This document shows positions 10,983 to 23,071 of a stretch of 64,000 nucleotides of DNA, one piece after another. This DNA is from Panopea generosa (taxonomy: Eukaryota; Mollusca; Bivalvia; Adapedonta; Hiatellidae). A model generated the notes under the pieces. It worked only from the letters and a program-made list of their open reading frames with translations. It was not told where the DNA came from and made no database searches. The stretch spans positions 48,456,736-48,520,735 of the forward strand of contig CM055900.1 of NCBI GenBank assembly GCA_029582155.1. The letters are read 5' to 3'. Both the position numbers and the translations under genes were made by a program. Position 1 is the first letter of the stretch. Each line of letters begins with the position of its first letter.

Positions 10983-12387
10983 AAACAGTAAGAAAAATAG
11001 AGAATAAAAAATTAATATTATACAAAATAACGATATAAATAATTTATGGAGAATTTTAAATCCAAATACAAAACAATATACGTGGCACTCCAACCACAAA
11101 CCGCCAATATGTTGTATGCTTGACTTTTTTCTTGTTTCAAACAACATAGTTAATGCAATTACTGAATGTAAAATTACAACGGGTTTACGGTTAGATGATT
11201 CAGTTGTATATTTAATATAAATGTTGATAATCATCCTCGAGGGCCAGGATTTTTTAAACTGAATAATAGTGTTATTATAGAAAGGGATTATTAAGATAAA
11301 GTACAACTTTCAATACAAGAAAAAGCAGATATTAATAAAAAAGCTAATCCTAACAAGTTATGGAATATCAATAAGGGTACAATAAGGAATGAAACTAATA
11401 CACATCCACAAATAAAAAGAAAATAGTCAAATTAGAAATAAATCTCAGAAACGATATTGATATCTTAGGTCAGAACAATCCAACAACCATAACAATGAGA
11501 CTTTTAAATAATATAAAAGAAAAGAAATCTGAATTAGAGGAAATAATCAAAAAACAAACAAAGGGAGTTTTACTAAGAGCAAAAGCTGAATGGAAAGAAG
11601 GGGCCGAAAAAAATACAAAAAAATTCAGTTATTTAGAAAAGAAAAGATCAGAAAACAAAACTATCCAAAGACTAGTTAAAATGATATAGAAATTACGAAA
11701 TTAAAAGATATTTTAGATGCAACTAAATCATTTTATAAAACATTTTACAGTAAAGATACCACATTCAATACAAATGGCATATTTTTAACACAATTAAATA
11801 ATACAATGTCGAACGAAGATGAAAACAACTCGTGTGAAGGTCTAATTACTGAAGCAAAATGTTTAACAGCTCTCAAAGAAATGAAAAATGGCAAAAGTCC
11901 AGAATAACATGGCATAACAGCAGAATTCTACAAAATGTTTTGGAATACAGTTAAAACTTATTACATAAGCTCGATTAATTATTCATACGAAAACAATTTA
12001 TTAACAACAATTCAAAAACAAGGTATATATTTTCTGTTCTACCAAAAAAAAAAAAAAAAAAAAAAGGAAAAATTTAAGGGAATTGGAGACCAATAAGTTT
12101 ACTTAACGTTGATTATGAAACTACTACTAAAACAATAGCAAATAAAATGAAAACTGTTTTAAATAATCTTATCAATATCAGCCAAACAGGTTTTTTTTTA
12201 AAGGAAGATATATAGATGAAAACATTCTAACTATCTTTGAGGTAATAGAATATTTAAATGACGAAAACAAACCAGGACATATATTTTTTGCCGATTTTGA
12301 AAGGCCTTCGATAGTACAGATCACGTTTTTATTTTTAATACTCTTGCATTTTTTAATTTTGGTAACTCTTTTGTAGATTGGATTAAA

Positions 12388-12845
12388 TTGTTTTATAACG
12401 ATGCTCAAAACTGTGTAGTTAAAAACGGACACATATCCGAGTTCTTCAACATCAAAAGAGGAGTACTACAAGGATGTCCACTTTCACCATATTTATTTAT
12501 ACTAATTATAGAAATTTTATACAAGTCTGCAAAAGCAGATAAAGATATAAAAGGTATAAACATATATAAAAAAAAATAAAAATTACATCATTTGCAGATG
12601 ATGCAACGTTTATGATGGATGGGTCATATCAAACTTTAACATCTTTAATAAAAAGGCTAAATGATTTTAGTAAACTATCTGGTCTAAAATCAAACGATAA
12701 AAAAAAATCTGTTATCTTAAGATCAGGATCATTAAAAAATTCTAATGAAACATTTGGTACAAATAATAAATTTATATGGACATCAGAATGCTCGTCTACA
12801 CTGGGATTTTTTTTTCAAATGACAGAAACAAATATCACGAATTAA
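12388..12845 (+). pseudogene. LINE reverse transcriptase fragment with FADD motif
   Basis: Contains KRGVLQGCPLSPYLFILIIE (RT motif 4/B) and, after a frameshift at an A-run near 12570, SFADDATFMMDGSYQTL (motif C, FADD in place of the common YxDD, as in L1-type RT) and the thumb segment NDFSKLSGLKSNDKK. The catalytic aspartates of the FADD box are kept although the gene is broken elsewhere. Confidence 0.85.
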
Positions 12846-13249
12846 ATTTAATACCAAATATACAAGAATTTACAAACTGCTTAAAACGAAGGGAGAGGCA
12901 TAATTTATCAATTATTGGAAAAATAACTGTTATAAACACTTTTGCATTACCGAAACTTATAAACCCTCTTAAAGTCCTAGAAAATCAGAATTGATTAATT
13001 TAATCAATAAAAGTATATACACTTATTTATGGGATAATAAACCTGATAAAATTAGTCAAAAACAATAACACAGGATTATGAAAACGAGGGACTAAAAATG
13101 ATTGATTTAAACATGTTAGAAAAAAAGCATTTAAGGCAGGATAGGTCAAAATAATAATCGATAATAAAAATGAGGGTGATTGGAAACATATTTACAATAA
13201 CAAATTAGATAAAATAGGGGGAAAATTAAAGGCTCATTAAACTTCCGAA

Positions 13250-14180
13250 ACGGACCTTATTAGTTTTAATTTAAGTCAGTTTCACTCTCCCAGATGATAG
13301 AATACATGTTTATATGATCAATAAGAGAATTTGCTAACGAACAAATAAATATAAAGCACATCATAATACATAATTAAGAACGAGTTTTGTTTACAAATTA
13401 ATGTTCTTCTCTTTCCAATAAAAACCTTCGGCAGAAAATGGAGAGTTACGAAGCTTGCTCGGAAACGCGTTGGTCGGTAATATATGATTAACTCACTTTA
13501 GAGAGAAACATCGTATTGATAGCTGTAGGGAAGCGGTTTAAAATTAAATAACCGCTTGTTGTTAGATAGTTTTTAAGAACATCCCCTTTATTAACCTCAG
13601 TGTATTATTGAACTGGATCCCATGAACTAAATTTTTGCACGTAAGCGACGAATCGTTCATATAAAATTAAAAATAAAATTATTTTTCCAATAACTGTACT
13701 AAATAAACCACTCCTGATAGCCTCTCAGTAGTGACTGCAATAAAGTGATTTGTGACGTAATAGCGGGTGCGATAGTATTCCGCGTATATGCAAGGGAGGA
13801 TCCTGGGCAGGCATCAATATATTTAAATAAACGAAAACCCAAAACGATACATAATATTAGTGAAGCCATAACTTGTCTAATCTTGTTATTGAAGCCCTTA
13901 TCTAACGGTCTTAATTCACACACGACCACTGCAGTATTCATTTGTGTAATTCCAAACATTGACGGAGATACAGTCGGAAAAAAACCGGGTCATTACGGAA
14001 TTACAAAAATGTAAACCAAAAGTTCGGACCGCTCGGTTAAGAAAATAACATTACGATCGAAGTAGAATAATAATTTACACAACGAATACAAAAGTGATAT
14101 ATGATTTTTTAATGTTTCTTATGATGCGGTACTATAGCTTATGTTGATCGCCATCTCTAACATTAGAATTTTTTTTATCT
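13250..14180. other. Intergenic DNA, no recognised features
   Basis: Overlapping plus and minus open frames at about 13700-14010 have no recognisable protein; the region is likely non-coding. Confidence 0.4.
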
Positions 14181-14204
14181 TTGTTAAATTATATACATAC
14201 TGAT

Positions 14205-14770
14205 ATATTGATCTTTATTTACATTGCATCGTTCCCGCTCTGGTATTTATTTACATTGCACCATTCCCGCTCTGATATTTATTTACATTGCACCGTTCCC
14301 GCTCTGGTATTTATTTACATTGCATCGTTCCCGCTCTGGTATTTATTTATATTGCATCGTTCCCGCTCTGATATTTATTTACATTGCATCGTTCCCTCTC
14401 TGATATTTATTTACATTGCATCGTACCCTCTCTGATATTTATTTACATTGCATCGTTCCTCTCTGATACTTATTTACCTTGCATCGTTTTCTCTTAGATA
14501 TTTATTTACCTTGCATTGGTCCCTCTCAAATATTTATATACCTTGCATTGGTCCCTATCTGATCTTTAATTTACATTGCATCTTTCCCTCTCATACTATT
14601 TACTTTGCATTGGTCCCTCTCTGATATTTATTTACCTTGCATTGGTCCCTCTCTGATCTTTGTTTACATTGCATCATTCCCTCTCTGATACTTATTTACA
14701 TTGCATTGTGCCTTCTCTGATACTTATTTACCTTGCATCGTTTCCTCTCTGATATTTATTAATACTGAAT
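14205..14770. repeat. 32-bp minisatellite
   Basis: A 32-bp unit (TATTTATTTACATTGCATCG then TTCCCGCTCTGG) repeats about 17 times. Early copies have GCTCTGG and later ones CTCTCTGA. Because 32 is not a multiple of 3, the plus frame cycles through three short peptides (SFPLWYLF, HSRSDIYLH, VPALVFIYI), so the 84-codon open frame is an artefact. Confidence 0.9.
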
Positions 14771-14774
14771 TTAA

Positions 14775-15285
14775 CGAAAGCGAACATATTTAGATGAAAA
14801 CCGATATGGTTCATTAACTCCTAAATTTGCATAAGTCAAAGACTTTCTTTAAAGTTTTGCAATTTGGCATAGCTTTGAACTCATATAATCACGGTCTATA
14901 TATCTAATATGTATACAACGCGATAATCAATTTGGTGTATTTAAGAGAAATAAATGTAAATTTAGAAAAAAAGTGATATTTTTAGAGTTTAACAAATTTG
15001 ATGCAGACATGTTTAATTCAATTCTGAACACAAACCGCTTTGAATGTTTAACATAATGACATAGGTATATGGCGTTTACATTGTTTTTTGTGAAATATTT
15101 CAAAATATTACTCATAAGTAATGAAATGAAACAGAAATTAGTTTTGCAAAGGCTTTTCAGTTTCTTGAATAGGATTTTAAAACAAGAAATAAGATTAAAA
15201 TTACATTACATGTACAATAAAATACTTTTTTGTTGTTAGCATACGAAACAAATCAATCAACAATTGGTCTATTGATACTCGCAAA
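14775..15285. other. AT-rich DNA without recognised features
   Basis: Nothing supportable is seen. Confidence 0.4.
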
Positions 15286-15287
15286 AA

Positions 15288-15632
15288 ATGCATTTCAAGG
15301 TATATCTCAAAGGGTATAAGTATACACATTTATGTTAAATGATAGTCTATCTAGAACCTGATATCGCTCATATCAGATATATATTTACCCGTAATGAAAA
15401 AGGAAATAAACGTGCTAAAATGTGGCTTACCCAATATTGCTATCTAACCGACCCAATCGAAAGAACTTGGGTCATTCTACAGACTATGTTAAATGATGTT
15501 AGAGATGGACCATTTTATTTTCAGGGGAGGGGGGATAATCCAGCCTTCACCCATATTCTTAAAAAGAAAACGCTGCGTGTCCATGGAGAAGGAAAAGTAT
15601 ATGCCCCAAATCTATTTAAACCAGCTCGATAA
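15288..15632 (+). pseudogene. Unrecognised coding-like ORF with one internal stop
   Basis: From ATG 15339 a 97-codon frame encodes a protein with ordinary composition, for example KRAKMWLTQYCYLTDPIERT and GRGDNPAFTHILKKKTLRVH, ending KPAR before TAA. The same frame is open upstream to ATG 15288 except for a TAA at 15336-15338 directly before ATG 15339, so the original frame may have been about 114 codons. I recognise no family or motif. A possible AATAAA lies at about 15806. It could be the 3' part of a mobile-element protein, a decayed exon or a small lineage-specific gene. Confidence 0.35.
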
Positions 15633-16434
15633 AAAAGCCGTAGAAAGAAGTGTCCAACAGCACTAAATTGAAAGAATCAAGAACGAAAACAGCATCTCTT
15701 TATTTCTGTACTGGTATTATTAATTGTTTATCTCCGAGGTATCTGTCTTACATCTCTCTCTGTGCCTCTTTCTGAAGAATTTTAAATTTGAGTGAATATT
15801 GTATGAATAAATTCTTAAACTGGTTCAAGAAACAGATAGAGCCACATTGATACTAGTTAATGTAGTTTTCAAGGCCCCATGATATGGCCTCTATAATACT
15901 TATTTTGTTTAAGAAATATATATATTGATCAATGATACTAAACACATTCAATAGAAAAGTCATGCTATAGCTTTCAAGTCAGCTGACACGCTGCAGTACC
16001 ATCTCCTTAAATGTTTGACATATTACAATGCCGTTAAAAAAAAGGAAGTACTCTGCACCTTACCAAAATTTAAGTAAGCATTACTATTTTTTACCATTAT
16101 CACAACACAAGACATTATATTCTACTTGTATATATTTTAAATTATTAATTTGTTTGTTTAAAATCTTATTCAATGCTTTGAAACTTCATGCACTTTAATA
16201 GCGAAAGTTCAGATTGACTGTTTGATTAATGGTATACATGTAGAACTTGTAGTGAAGATGGCATTTTCCGTGGTATTATTTTTGTTTTTGTCAATGTTTC
16301 AACAATGCATAGTGCTCTTAATATCAAAATGAATATGGTTATATAATTATATAGTGTCCTCCTCCATTTTAGTCTGCTTGTTTACATTTTTACTAATCTT
16401 TACATTGAACACAATTTCTTTTCAGGTACTCCCA

Positions 16435-16624
16435 TCTGGCAACAACCTACGGCAATTGAGGTCACTTCAATTGCAGCATCAGCATTAATGGTTTATGGTA
16501 TCTCTATGATGGACTACGGGAGTACCACAATCCAGACTCTGGACTGTATAAACAAATAAATCCACATCAACTACCTGGATACAGGCAGAATTATGTTCTA
16601 TACACCAGAGTTAACATAAATTGA
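16435..16624 (+). pseudogene. Fragment with a USP-like C-terminal signature
   Basis: After an acceptor-like TTTTCAG at 16430-16436 the frame reads YSHLATTYGN, a TGA stop at 16457-16459, then GHFNCSISINGLWYLYDGL and a further 35 residues ending TRVNIN. GH(F/Y).C....G.WYLYDGL resembles the catalytic-histidine region of ubiquitin-specific peptidases (C19), where GHY is followed by W.YFDD. Such USP-like pieces occur in host enzymes and in some transposon proteins. The internal stop and lack of flanking exons suggest a remnant. An alternative reading in another frame (TPIWQQPTAIEVTSIAAS) faintly recalls alpha-2-macroglobulin-type proteins; I consider it weaker. Confidence 0.35.
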
Positions 16625-16689
16625 AAGTATATTTCATGCCTTCTGTTCATTGTTATTATTTTTAAAGCACCTATAATACGAATTCTAAA

Positions 16690-16972
16690 CAGGAGTTGTC
16701 AGAAGACAACAAAGCTCGCCCTTGGGTGTCTTAGCCTAAAAAATGCCATAACTGTGCCAAAATGCAATCCAGAGTTATCGTTATTGTCTGTGTGTGTTCC
16801 ATTGATGATGGTGAACACACATGCGAAGTTTCATTCACATCCAATGAGTGGTTGCATAGATATATTAAACTTAAACGCAAACATTAAACATAGATGTCTA
16901 CAGACGACGGCGACGACGACGCCGGGATCATTGCAATAGCTCTCTTTGGACTTCGTACCGGCGAGCTAAAAA
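16690..16972 (+). mobile_element. Dispersed repeat with GAC-rich end
   Basis: Ends with CAGACGACGGCGACGACGAC, GCCGGGATCATTGCAATAGC and GGCGAGCTAAAAAAG; near its start is CAAAGCTCGCCC, the inverse of the terminal GGCGAGCT, so the element has short inverted ends. The GACGACGG block followed by GAGCTAAAA is shared with the repeats ending at about 30890 and 44460. No coding capacity. Confidence 0.55.
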
Positions 16973-16974
16973 AG

Positions 16975-17865
16975 AAAGTTTAATTTTGTATGAAGAGTTA
17001 GTCTTTAAACTGTAAAATTTGCAACGTGCTTGAAATGTTTCTGTAAAAAAAATCTAGCCTAGATTAATCTTTAAAAAAAATATCTAATCAACCTTTCCAA
17101 TCAACAAAATAATTTGCTCTCAAGAAATGAAAAAAAATAATTCTGGCTCAAAGGAAAATCACAGTCCCCCCTGAAAACAAAATGGTCCGACCCTTAATTA
17201 ACGATCAACGAGAACGTATAAGTTTTGAAAAATATTTATTGACAAAGTATCGCATTTTGAAGACTATAACTGTGCGATCACAAAAAAAGGTAATCAAAAG
17301 CTAATAAATTGCCGATTTATGTCACAATTATAATCTAAAGACCCCAAAAATGCATGCTTTCCCACTGGAAAAACGTTTTGTCAAAGCTTGCAAAATATAA
17401 AAATGTCCAAAAATATTTGCCACTGATATTTAACATATTTACCAATAATAGTATTACCCTTCAAATAAATCATTTGTTGAAAAATTAATATTAGGAGATA
17501 ATTTGTGAATAAAAAGATGTTATTTTTCGAAAGTTTTAGTTAATAACATTTTCCTACGATTTATTAACTCACACAATGTCTATTACTTTTATACAAACAT
17601 TTATTTGTTTTATTACTGTTTTATTTTTGCTTAAGCATTACAAAGCTTTTCACCGTAAAAAAATACATATTCAAATACTAAAGGCACATGCAAATGTACA
17701 AATCAATATTAACTAAAAACATTTTTTAAAAATGTGGTAGTAGTAGTAGTGGGAATGGGAATGAATAACATGGCTAGTTGACTTGTTTTTCACATATGAT
17801 TAAATATCTAATCCAATAATGTTTTGTTATTGTTTTTAATAATATTTATGCATCAATAATTATTG
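16975..17865. other. AT-rich DNA without recognised features
   Basis: Nothing supportable is seen; one GTAGTAGTAGTAG microsatellite-like patch is at 17738-17750. Confidence 0.4.
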
Positions 17866-17868
17866 TTA

Positions 17869-18190
17869 TTACTTTTTCATTAATGCAAACACTTTTGGAA
17901 AAGTACAAAGTTTGATAATGATGGTACCAATAAATTCACAAATATTATCCAATAAGTAGTTTGCATTAATCATCTGTTCTCGCATCTTAAATGCGTTGAT
18001 ACAATATGATGTAAGTTTAAGACAGATCTTTTGTTTGACAGCATCGTTTTTGTTATACTCGTTAAGCACACATTTCCTTTCTTTTCTAACTATGTCTCTG
18101 TGACGTCCGGTTTCTATGTACAAACTATGAGAAGACAACCTTAAATTAGCTATAATTGTTTTTTGTTGTTCAATTTTAAGTAAGTTCCAA
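17869..18190 (-). pseudogene. LINE ORF2 C-terminal remnant with internal deletion
   Basis: The minus strand reads NLRLSSHSLYIETGRHRDIV, then RKERKCVL, and later ICLKLTSYCINAFKMREQMI. The first part matches the LINE C-terminal pattern LRLS.HSL.IETGR....R.ER.C and is very like 7304-7675. The CxxC...C segment that normally follows is missing, consistent with an internal deletion. The frame is open upstream of the first ATG, so that ATG is not a real start. Confidence 0.65.
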
Positions 18191-18194
18191 GTAG

Positions 18195-18935
18195 TTTTAT
18201 AGTTTGGTAAATATGTTTAATATTTCAGTAAAAAGTCAACGAATTGTGAATAAAATAGAATCTTGTCAATGGTTTATATGAATATCTTTTAACCTTTTTC
18301 TTAACAATGCGTCAAAGGATAATTGCACAAACAATATACATATACAAACAAATGAGACAACAGCGGTCACCATCTTTATGTTAAAAGTAGCTAATATGCA
18401 TTTTTTATTTGGATTACAGCATTGCATATATCAGTTTGATACAGGTGTTTAATATTATAATGATATACCTTTGAGGCCATTATTATATTTAAACAAACAC
18501 CGGGCTGTTATTTTGAGTAAAACAATATTTATAATATAAAACTTAATTTTGTTAAATTCACACACAACTTTTTTTATTTTAATTACGTAGAACATGTAAT
18601 CATACTTGACGTGAACATGCGACATCAGTTATAAAAAACAGTAAGACGTTCATAATCAATAAAATGTTATGAGAAATATTTATCATTCTATTCTCAGAAA
18701 TTGGTTATTTTGAGCACCATGCTATGACGATATTAGAAGGAAGCCGTATTTTATCTGTTCACGTTGGATTCATGTCATAATAGATAAGAGCCATCGTAAA
18801 TTATTAGACTACCATGGGTTGACATTAAACATATATCATTATTTTGATACACAGTACGCACCAGTTTTACTGCTGTCGTGTAATAAGAACATCTATTATA
18901 TAGTAACATTACGTTGGTACTTACTTAGTTTAGCT
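18195..18935. other. AT-rich DNA without recognised features
   Basis: Nothing supportable is seen. Confidence 0.4.
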
Positions 18936-18939
18936 TACG

Positions 18940-19100
18940 AGCTCTGGGCTTATATGAACCGCTCTCGAGTACGCTTCCCGAGTATATGTGCTTGTTGTTT
19001 TTGAGAGACCGACGTTCGAGTCGGGGATTGAGCCCCACACCTTCAAATATAAGCTGACAACACTATATCCGTTACATAAACGCCCGCACTAATGTAACAA
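18940..19100 (+). mobile_element. Possible tRNA-like SINE remnant
   Basis: GAGAGACCGACGTTCGAGTC (box B-like GTTCGAGTC) follows a weak box A-like TTAGCTTACGAGCTCTGG. A related stretch (CGCTCTCAAGTCCGATCCC, later AACACTATATCC) is at 41480-41575. Confidence 0.3.
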
Positions 19101-19194
19101 GAAATGTTTGCACATATTTGAAAAGTCTAAGGTCTAAGGCGATGGCGCTGGTTGCGCCGAATATTAAACTCAAATTTAAAGGTTCATAATTATA

Positions 19195-19378
19195 TAAATC
19201 ACTGCGGGACAGTAAAACAGTGGATAAGGCGTTGGTCGGTGACGCTGGATGTCACGGGTTCAATTTCGAACTCGAAGCAATTACCTCTTAAAACACTCAG
19301 TATTACGCACGAAGCGAGGTCGGGAGCGGTTCATATGCTCGGAGTTTACACCGTGCTAAATAAACTAGAATAAACTAA
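19195..19378 (+). mobile_element. tRNA-derived SINE
   Basis: The head has AAACAGTGGATAAGGCGTTG (a good box A of Arg/Lys-tRNA type) and TCACGGGTTCAATTTCGA (box B). The tail CTAAATAAACTAGAATAAAC resembles the tail of the SINE at 931-1141. A 73-codon frame across it is incidental. Confidence 0.6.
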
Positions 19379-19379
19379 C

Positions 19380-20115
19380 GTTTACATGTAACTATATATC
19401 AATGAAAAATGAAAAACTATTCTATGTTTTGTGTAAGAGTTTGCAGAATCCAACATACGTTTGGACACCTTTAAAGCAGAGAAAATGAAACCAATTACTC
19501 TAAACAAGTACACAAATAACCATCAATCCCATTCGTAAACGAATGCAATACTTGTATACGGTGATTAAACACGTAAAAATGTTATTAATGGTTTTGCTAA
19601 CTTGCCTGGCCGCCACAGATCTTCTTTGACAAATAAAGTAGCAATTATTGGCAAGTATCAGCGAAGCAGTAAATTACGAATGATTGCAGCATAACTTGAT
19701 TCTCAGTTGATTATGTTGCGTTACAACCATAAAGATAGTTTCTAACAGGTCCTGGAAAATTCCGATAATGAGTTACGTAAAATGGCATCACCAACAGCTA
19801 TTGAGATAATCCTTTTTACAGTTTTTGCACAAAACAGAACAACAAAAATACTTACTTACCAACGTGCATGCAGTATATAACTGAGACGAAACAGTTGCTG
19901 ATTCTGTGTAACGCAACAGACATACATTATTAAATAAAATAACTAATGCTGTTTATGGTTTCTTTTACCTAAAGAATCAAACAGCTGAAATATTAAGTCT
20001 TAATCGCATTTGTTTATATCTCGAGCTTTCGGCGATTAAGTTTTGGTTTGCATCCTTTTGTTAATCTGCGTTTGCTGCATGCATTATCGCGAAGCATGTA
20101 AAAGCTTAATACGAT
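19380..20115. other. Intergenic DNA, no recognised features
   Basis: Nothing supportable is seen. Confidence 0.4.
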
Positions 20116-20119
20116 TAAC

Positions 20120-21400
20120 AATTGCATACACTTGATGTACACTCAATATACACTTAATGTATAACCGGTACACACTTGATGTATACTTGATATACGCTTG
20201 ATGTATAATCGGAACACACTTGATGTACACTCAATATACACTTAATGTATAACCGGTACACACTTGATGTATACTTGATATACGCTTGATGTATAATCGG
20301 AACACACTTGATGTGTACTTAATATACGCTAAATGGATATACTTTCGATGTATAATAAATATATATTTTATGTAAACTCAATATACGCTTGGTGTAAAAC
20401 AGGTACACACTTGATTTATACTTAATACACGCTTGATATATAATGGATATACATTTGATGTAAAATAAGTATTCATTTGATGTAAACTCAATATACGGTT
20501 AATGTATAACCGGTATACACTTGATGTGTACTTACTATGCGCGTGATGTATAATCGGTACACACTTGATGTGTATTTAATATACGCTTAATGTATACTCA
20601 ATATACACTTGATGTAAACCTTATATACACATGGTGTATAATCGATATACTCTTGCTATATTCCTAAATGTACACTTAATATACGCTTGATGTATAACCG
20701 CTACACACTTGATGTGTACTTTATATACATGTGATGTATAGCCGGTATACACTTGATGTGTACTTTATAGACACTTAATGTTTAACCGGTACACATATGA
20801 TGTATACTTAATATACGGTTGGTGTATCATCGATATACACTTGACGTATACCTTATATACACTTGATGTTTAATCGATACATACTTGATTTATACTTAAT
20901 ATACATTTGTTGTATAGCTAATATACACTTAATGTAAACTCAGTATACACTTGATGTATAATCAATATACATATATGATCACGTTTTATATACGCTTGAT
21001 TTACAATCGATATATCCTTTATAAATACCTAATATATACTTGATGTATAACCGGAACACATTTGATTTATACCTGATTTACACTTGGCATATAATCTATT
21101 TACACTTGATGCATTCCTAATGTACACTCGATGTATAACCTATATACACTTGATATATACCTAATATACGCTTTATGTAAAATCAGTACGCACTTGATGT
21201 ATGCTTGATATACGCTTGATATATAATCGGTACACACTTGGCGTATACTTACATGTAATATACACTTGATGTATAGCTAATATACACTTGAAATAAACTC
21301 TCAGAATACACTTGATATATAATCGATATACACATACTATACAATTGATATATAATCTATACACACTTAATTTATATTCAATATACAATTCATGACAAGT
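20120..21400. repeat. 22-bp satellite array, 88-bp higher-order period at left end
   Basis: About 58 diverged copies of a 22-bp unit of the form ACACTTGATGTATAATCGGT plus two bases. At 20129-20310 four variant units (ending CTCAATAT, ACCGGTAC, CTTGATAT, ATCGGAAC) form an 88-bp block present twice almost perfectly (starts 20131 and 20219), a recent higher-order duplication. Elsewhere units are more diverged, with indels. Minus-strand open frames here come from the repeat. Confidence 0.9.
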
Positions 21401-21419
21401 ATTGGTTCTGAATAAAGAG

Positions 21420-22265
21420 GTTATGAAATTCTATTATACAATAAACTTTATACAAGCTTTATTTTTCAACTGATATAGCCATATTTTAAAGCACTATACG
21501 ATTTTATGACATCTGTAATTGAAATATTTAAAAGCAATTTTAGCAACGGTTTGTTTAAATCCATCTATTCCACCAAATTATATATTGTCATTTTTGTCTG
21601 AAATAAACCTAGGCTGGAAGATATATAACGCTGTATGTAATCAAAGAGCATTTTAAAGCGGATCATTTTTATGGTATTCCAATTTGAAGTCTTACAATTA
21701 TGTAAATGCGTATGTTGGTTTATCATAAAATGAACGAATTTGGGATAAACTTGGCCAGTTTTATGATATCTTTCTCCATATAGTGTAGCTCATTTTTTAC
21801 TTTTGATAATCGCAATACTTTCATGAGTCAATTTATATTCGAAAAAAATACCATTAAAAAGTATAATCTACTGACTCAGACATGATTGTATTATTCTGTA
21901 TATTGGTAATTAAAAGATTATTTATTTCGATGGATAAGCATATGTAAATTGTGGTTTCTAATTTAAAACAACATTAAAAGATGACAAGCATAATGAATGA
22001 GTGTAACAAGATTAGTGTATATGACTGAAACATAAGTTGAAGATAATGTGTATCTATAATATATAAAACTTGAAATATGTTTTGCATTTTGAACTACTTA
22101 AATTATAGTATGAATTCAAAATAACATTATGTCAATTACTATCTGACACTTTTCAAAAGGAGGAAATTAGTTTGTAATATTTCGATATATTGCGATTAAG
22201 AACAGAGTAACAAGTATGTGTACATGATTTTAAAATTGATACATCTGAAATGTTAAACATTGTTT
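21420..22265. other. AT-rich DNA without recognised features
   Basis: Nothing supportable is seen. Confidence 0.4.
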
Positions 22266-22270
22266 TTCAG

Positions 22271-22405
22271 TTCGCGTTTTTACATTTTCTGTTCCACCTA
22301 ATAACATCAAATATACGTTTGAGGCTAAGAATTACCTCCTTAAGACTTGACCTTAACCCTATCTAGTTGCGTCCTTAATCGGAACAGAAAACATTAAAAC
22401 GTGAA
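22271..22405. mobile_element. Hairpin / MITE-like inverted repeat
   Basis: The left arm 22271-22295 and right arm 22381-22405 are inverted repeats matching at 21 of 25 bases (TTTTCTGTTCC / GGAACAGAAAA cores). Total length about 135 bp, non-coding. No clear target duplication. Confidence 0.5.
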
Positions 22406-23071
22406 ATGACAAAACAGTTTACAATACATTTTGTAGAATACTTTAGCAAATAAAGACTTATAAAATATATTCACTTTATTAATTACATATACTGTGTTTA
22501 CTCGGTTAATGTCTGTGCTTCAAGAGTCTCTTTAACTGCCATTATTAGCATTGCACTAGTCTATATATTATCTTACCACACATTTACAATAAGTTAGTTC
22601 AACATTATAGTATGCTGTGTATTAGTGTATTTTTATACTGACCTCGTTATATTTGCTCAATGCTTTGGTTATTCTTGTGGTGTTATAGTGCCTGTATGCT
22701 CTAAATATTGTGCTTTTAGTGAGAAATATATATATTCTCATTAAATGTCTATTGTATATACACAGTTTATAATCAAACGTAGATTAAGAACTGTCAATTT
22801 AATTCTAAACAGTTAAAAATCACAATACTGTTAAAGCATGACTGAAAAAGTAGTTCTTTAGTATAATATATAGTGAATCAGTGACGTAGGTTACTAAATA
22901 AATTGCATTGTTATTACCAATACTCTGCAGCCATACTGAAGTAAAACACACTATTTGCAATTTAAGCATTAATTTCAATTTTCAAAATTAGCAGCATATT
23001 AATCTTTACTTTACACTCCAAGATTCTTTATTTTGTTACCATGGTGGCTAATTCCCAGTAATTGGGCTTTA

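Larger units (their letters stand above)
10508..13245 (+). mobile_element. Degenerate non-LTR retrotransposon (L1/Tx1-like LINE)
   Basis: ORF2 begins at ATG 10508 with MNVKVCTFNVKGV, the start of an AP-like endonuclease (FNVKG, then ICILQELHCEK after a frameshift, later VFLNVYAPNN and a GDFN-type motif at about 10931). Downstream are reverse transcriptase blocks: RPISLLNVDYET (about 12087), RGVLQGCPLSPYLF (about 12459), FADDATFMMDGS (about 12593) and the post-RT DFSKLSGLKSNDKK, KRRERHNLSIIGKITVINTF and GDWKHIYNNKLDKIGG-like segment to about 13245. There are many stops and frameshifts, several at homopolymers (T-run near 12190, A-run at 12044-12064), so it is inactive. The cysteine-rich C-terminus and 3' tail are absent. 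Such elements copy themselves by target-primed reverse transcription and commonly mobilise SINEs. Confidence 0.9.

Noticed and set aside
10917-11306. 129-codon minus-strand frame
   Set aside because: Antisense shadow of the LINE ORF2 remnant.
14181-14435. 84-codon plus-strand frame with repeated YLF/IYIA segments
   Set aside because: It is the 32-bp minisatellite cycling through three frames.
16435-16559. Alternative frame TPIWQQPTAIEVTSIAAS resembling a thioester-protein segment
   Set aside because: Only about 43 codons with faint similarity; the overlapping frame has a stronger motif.
20120-21400. CRISPR-like array
   Set aside because: Units of 22 bp are contiguous without unique spacers and the context is eukaryotic.
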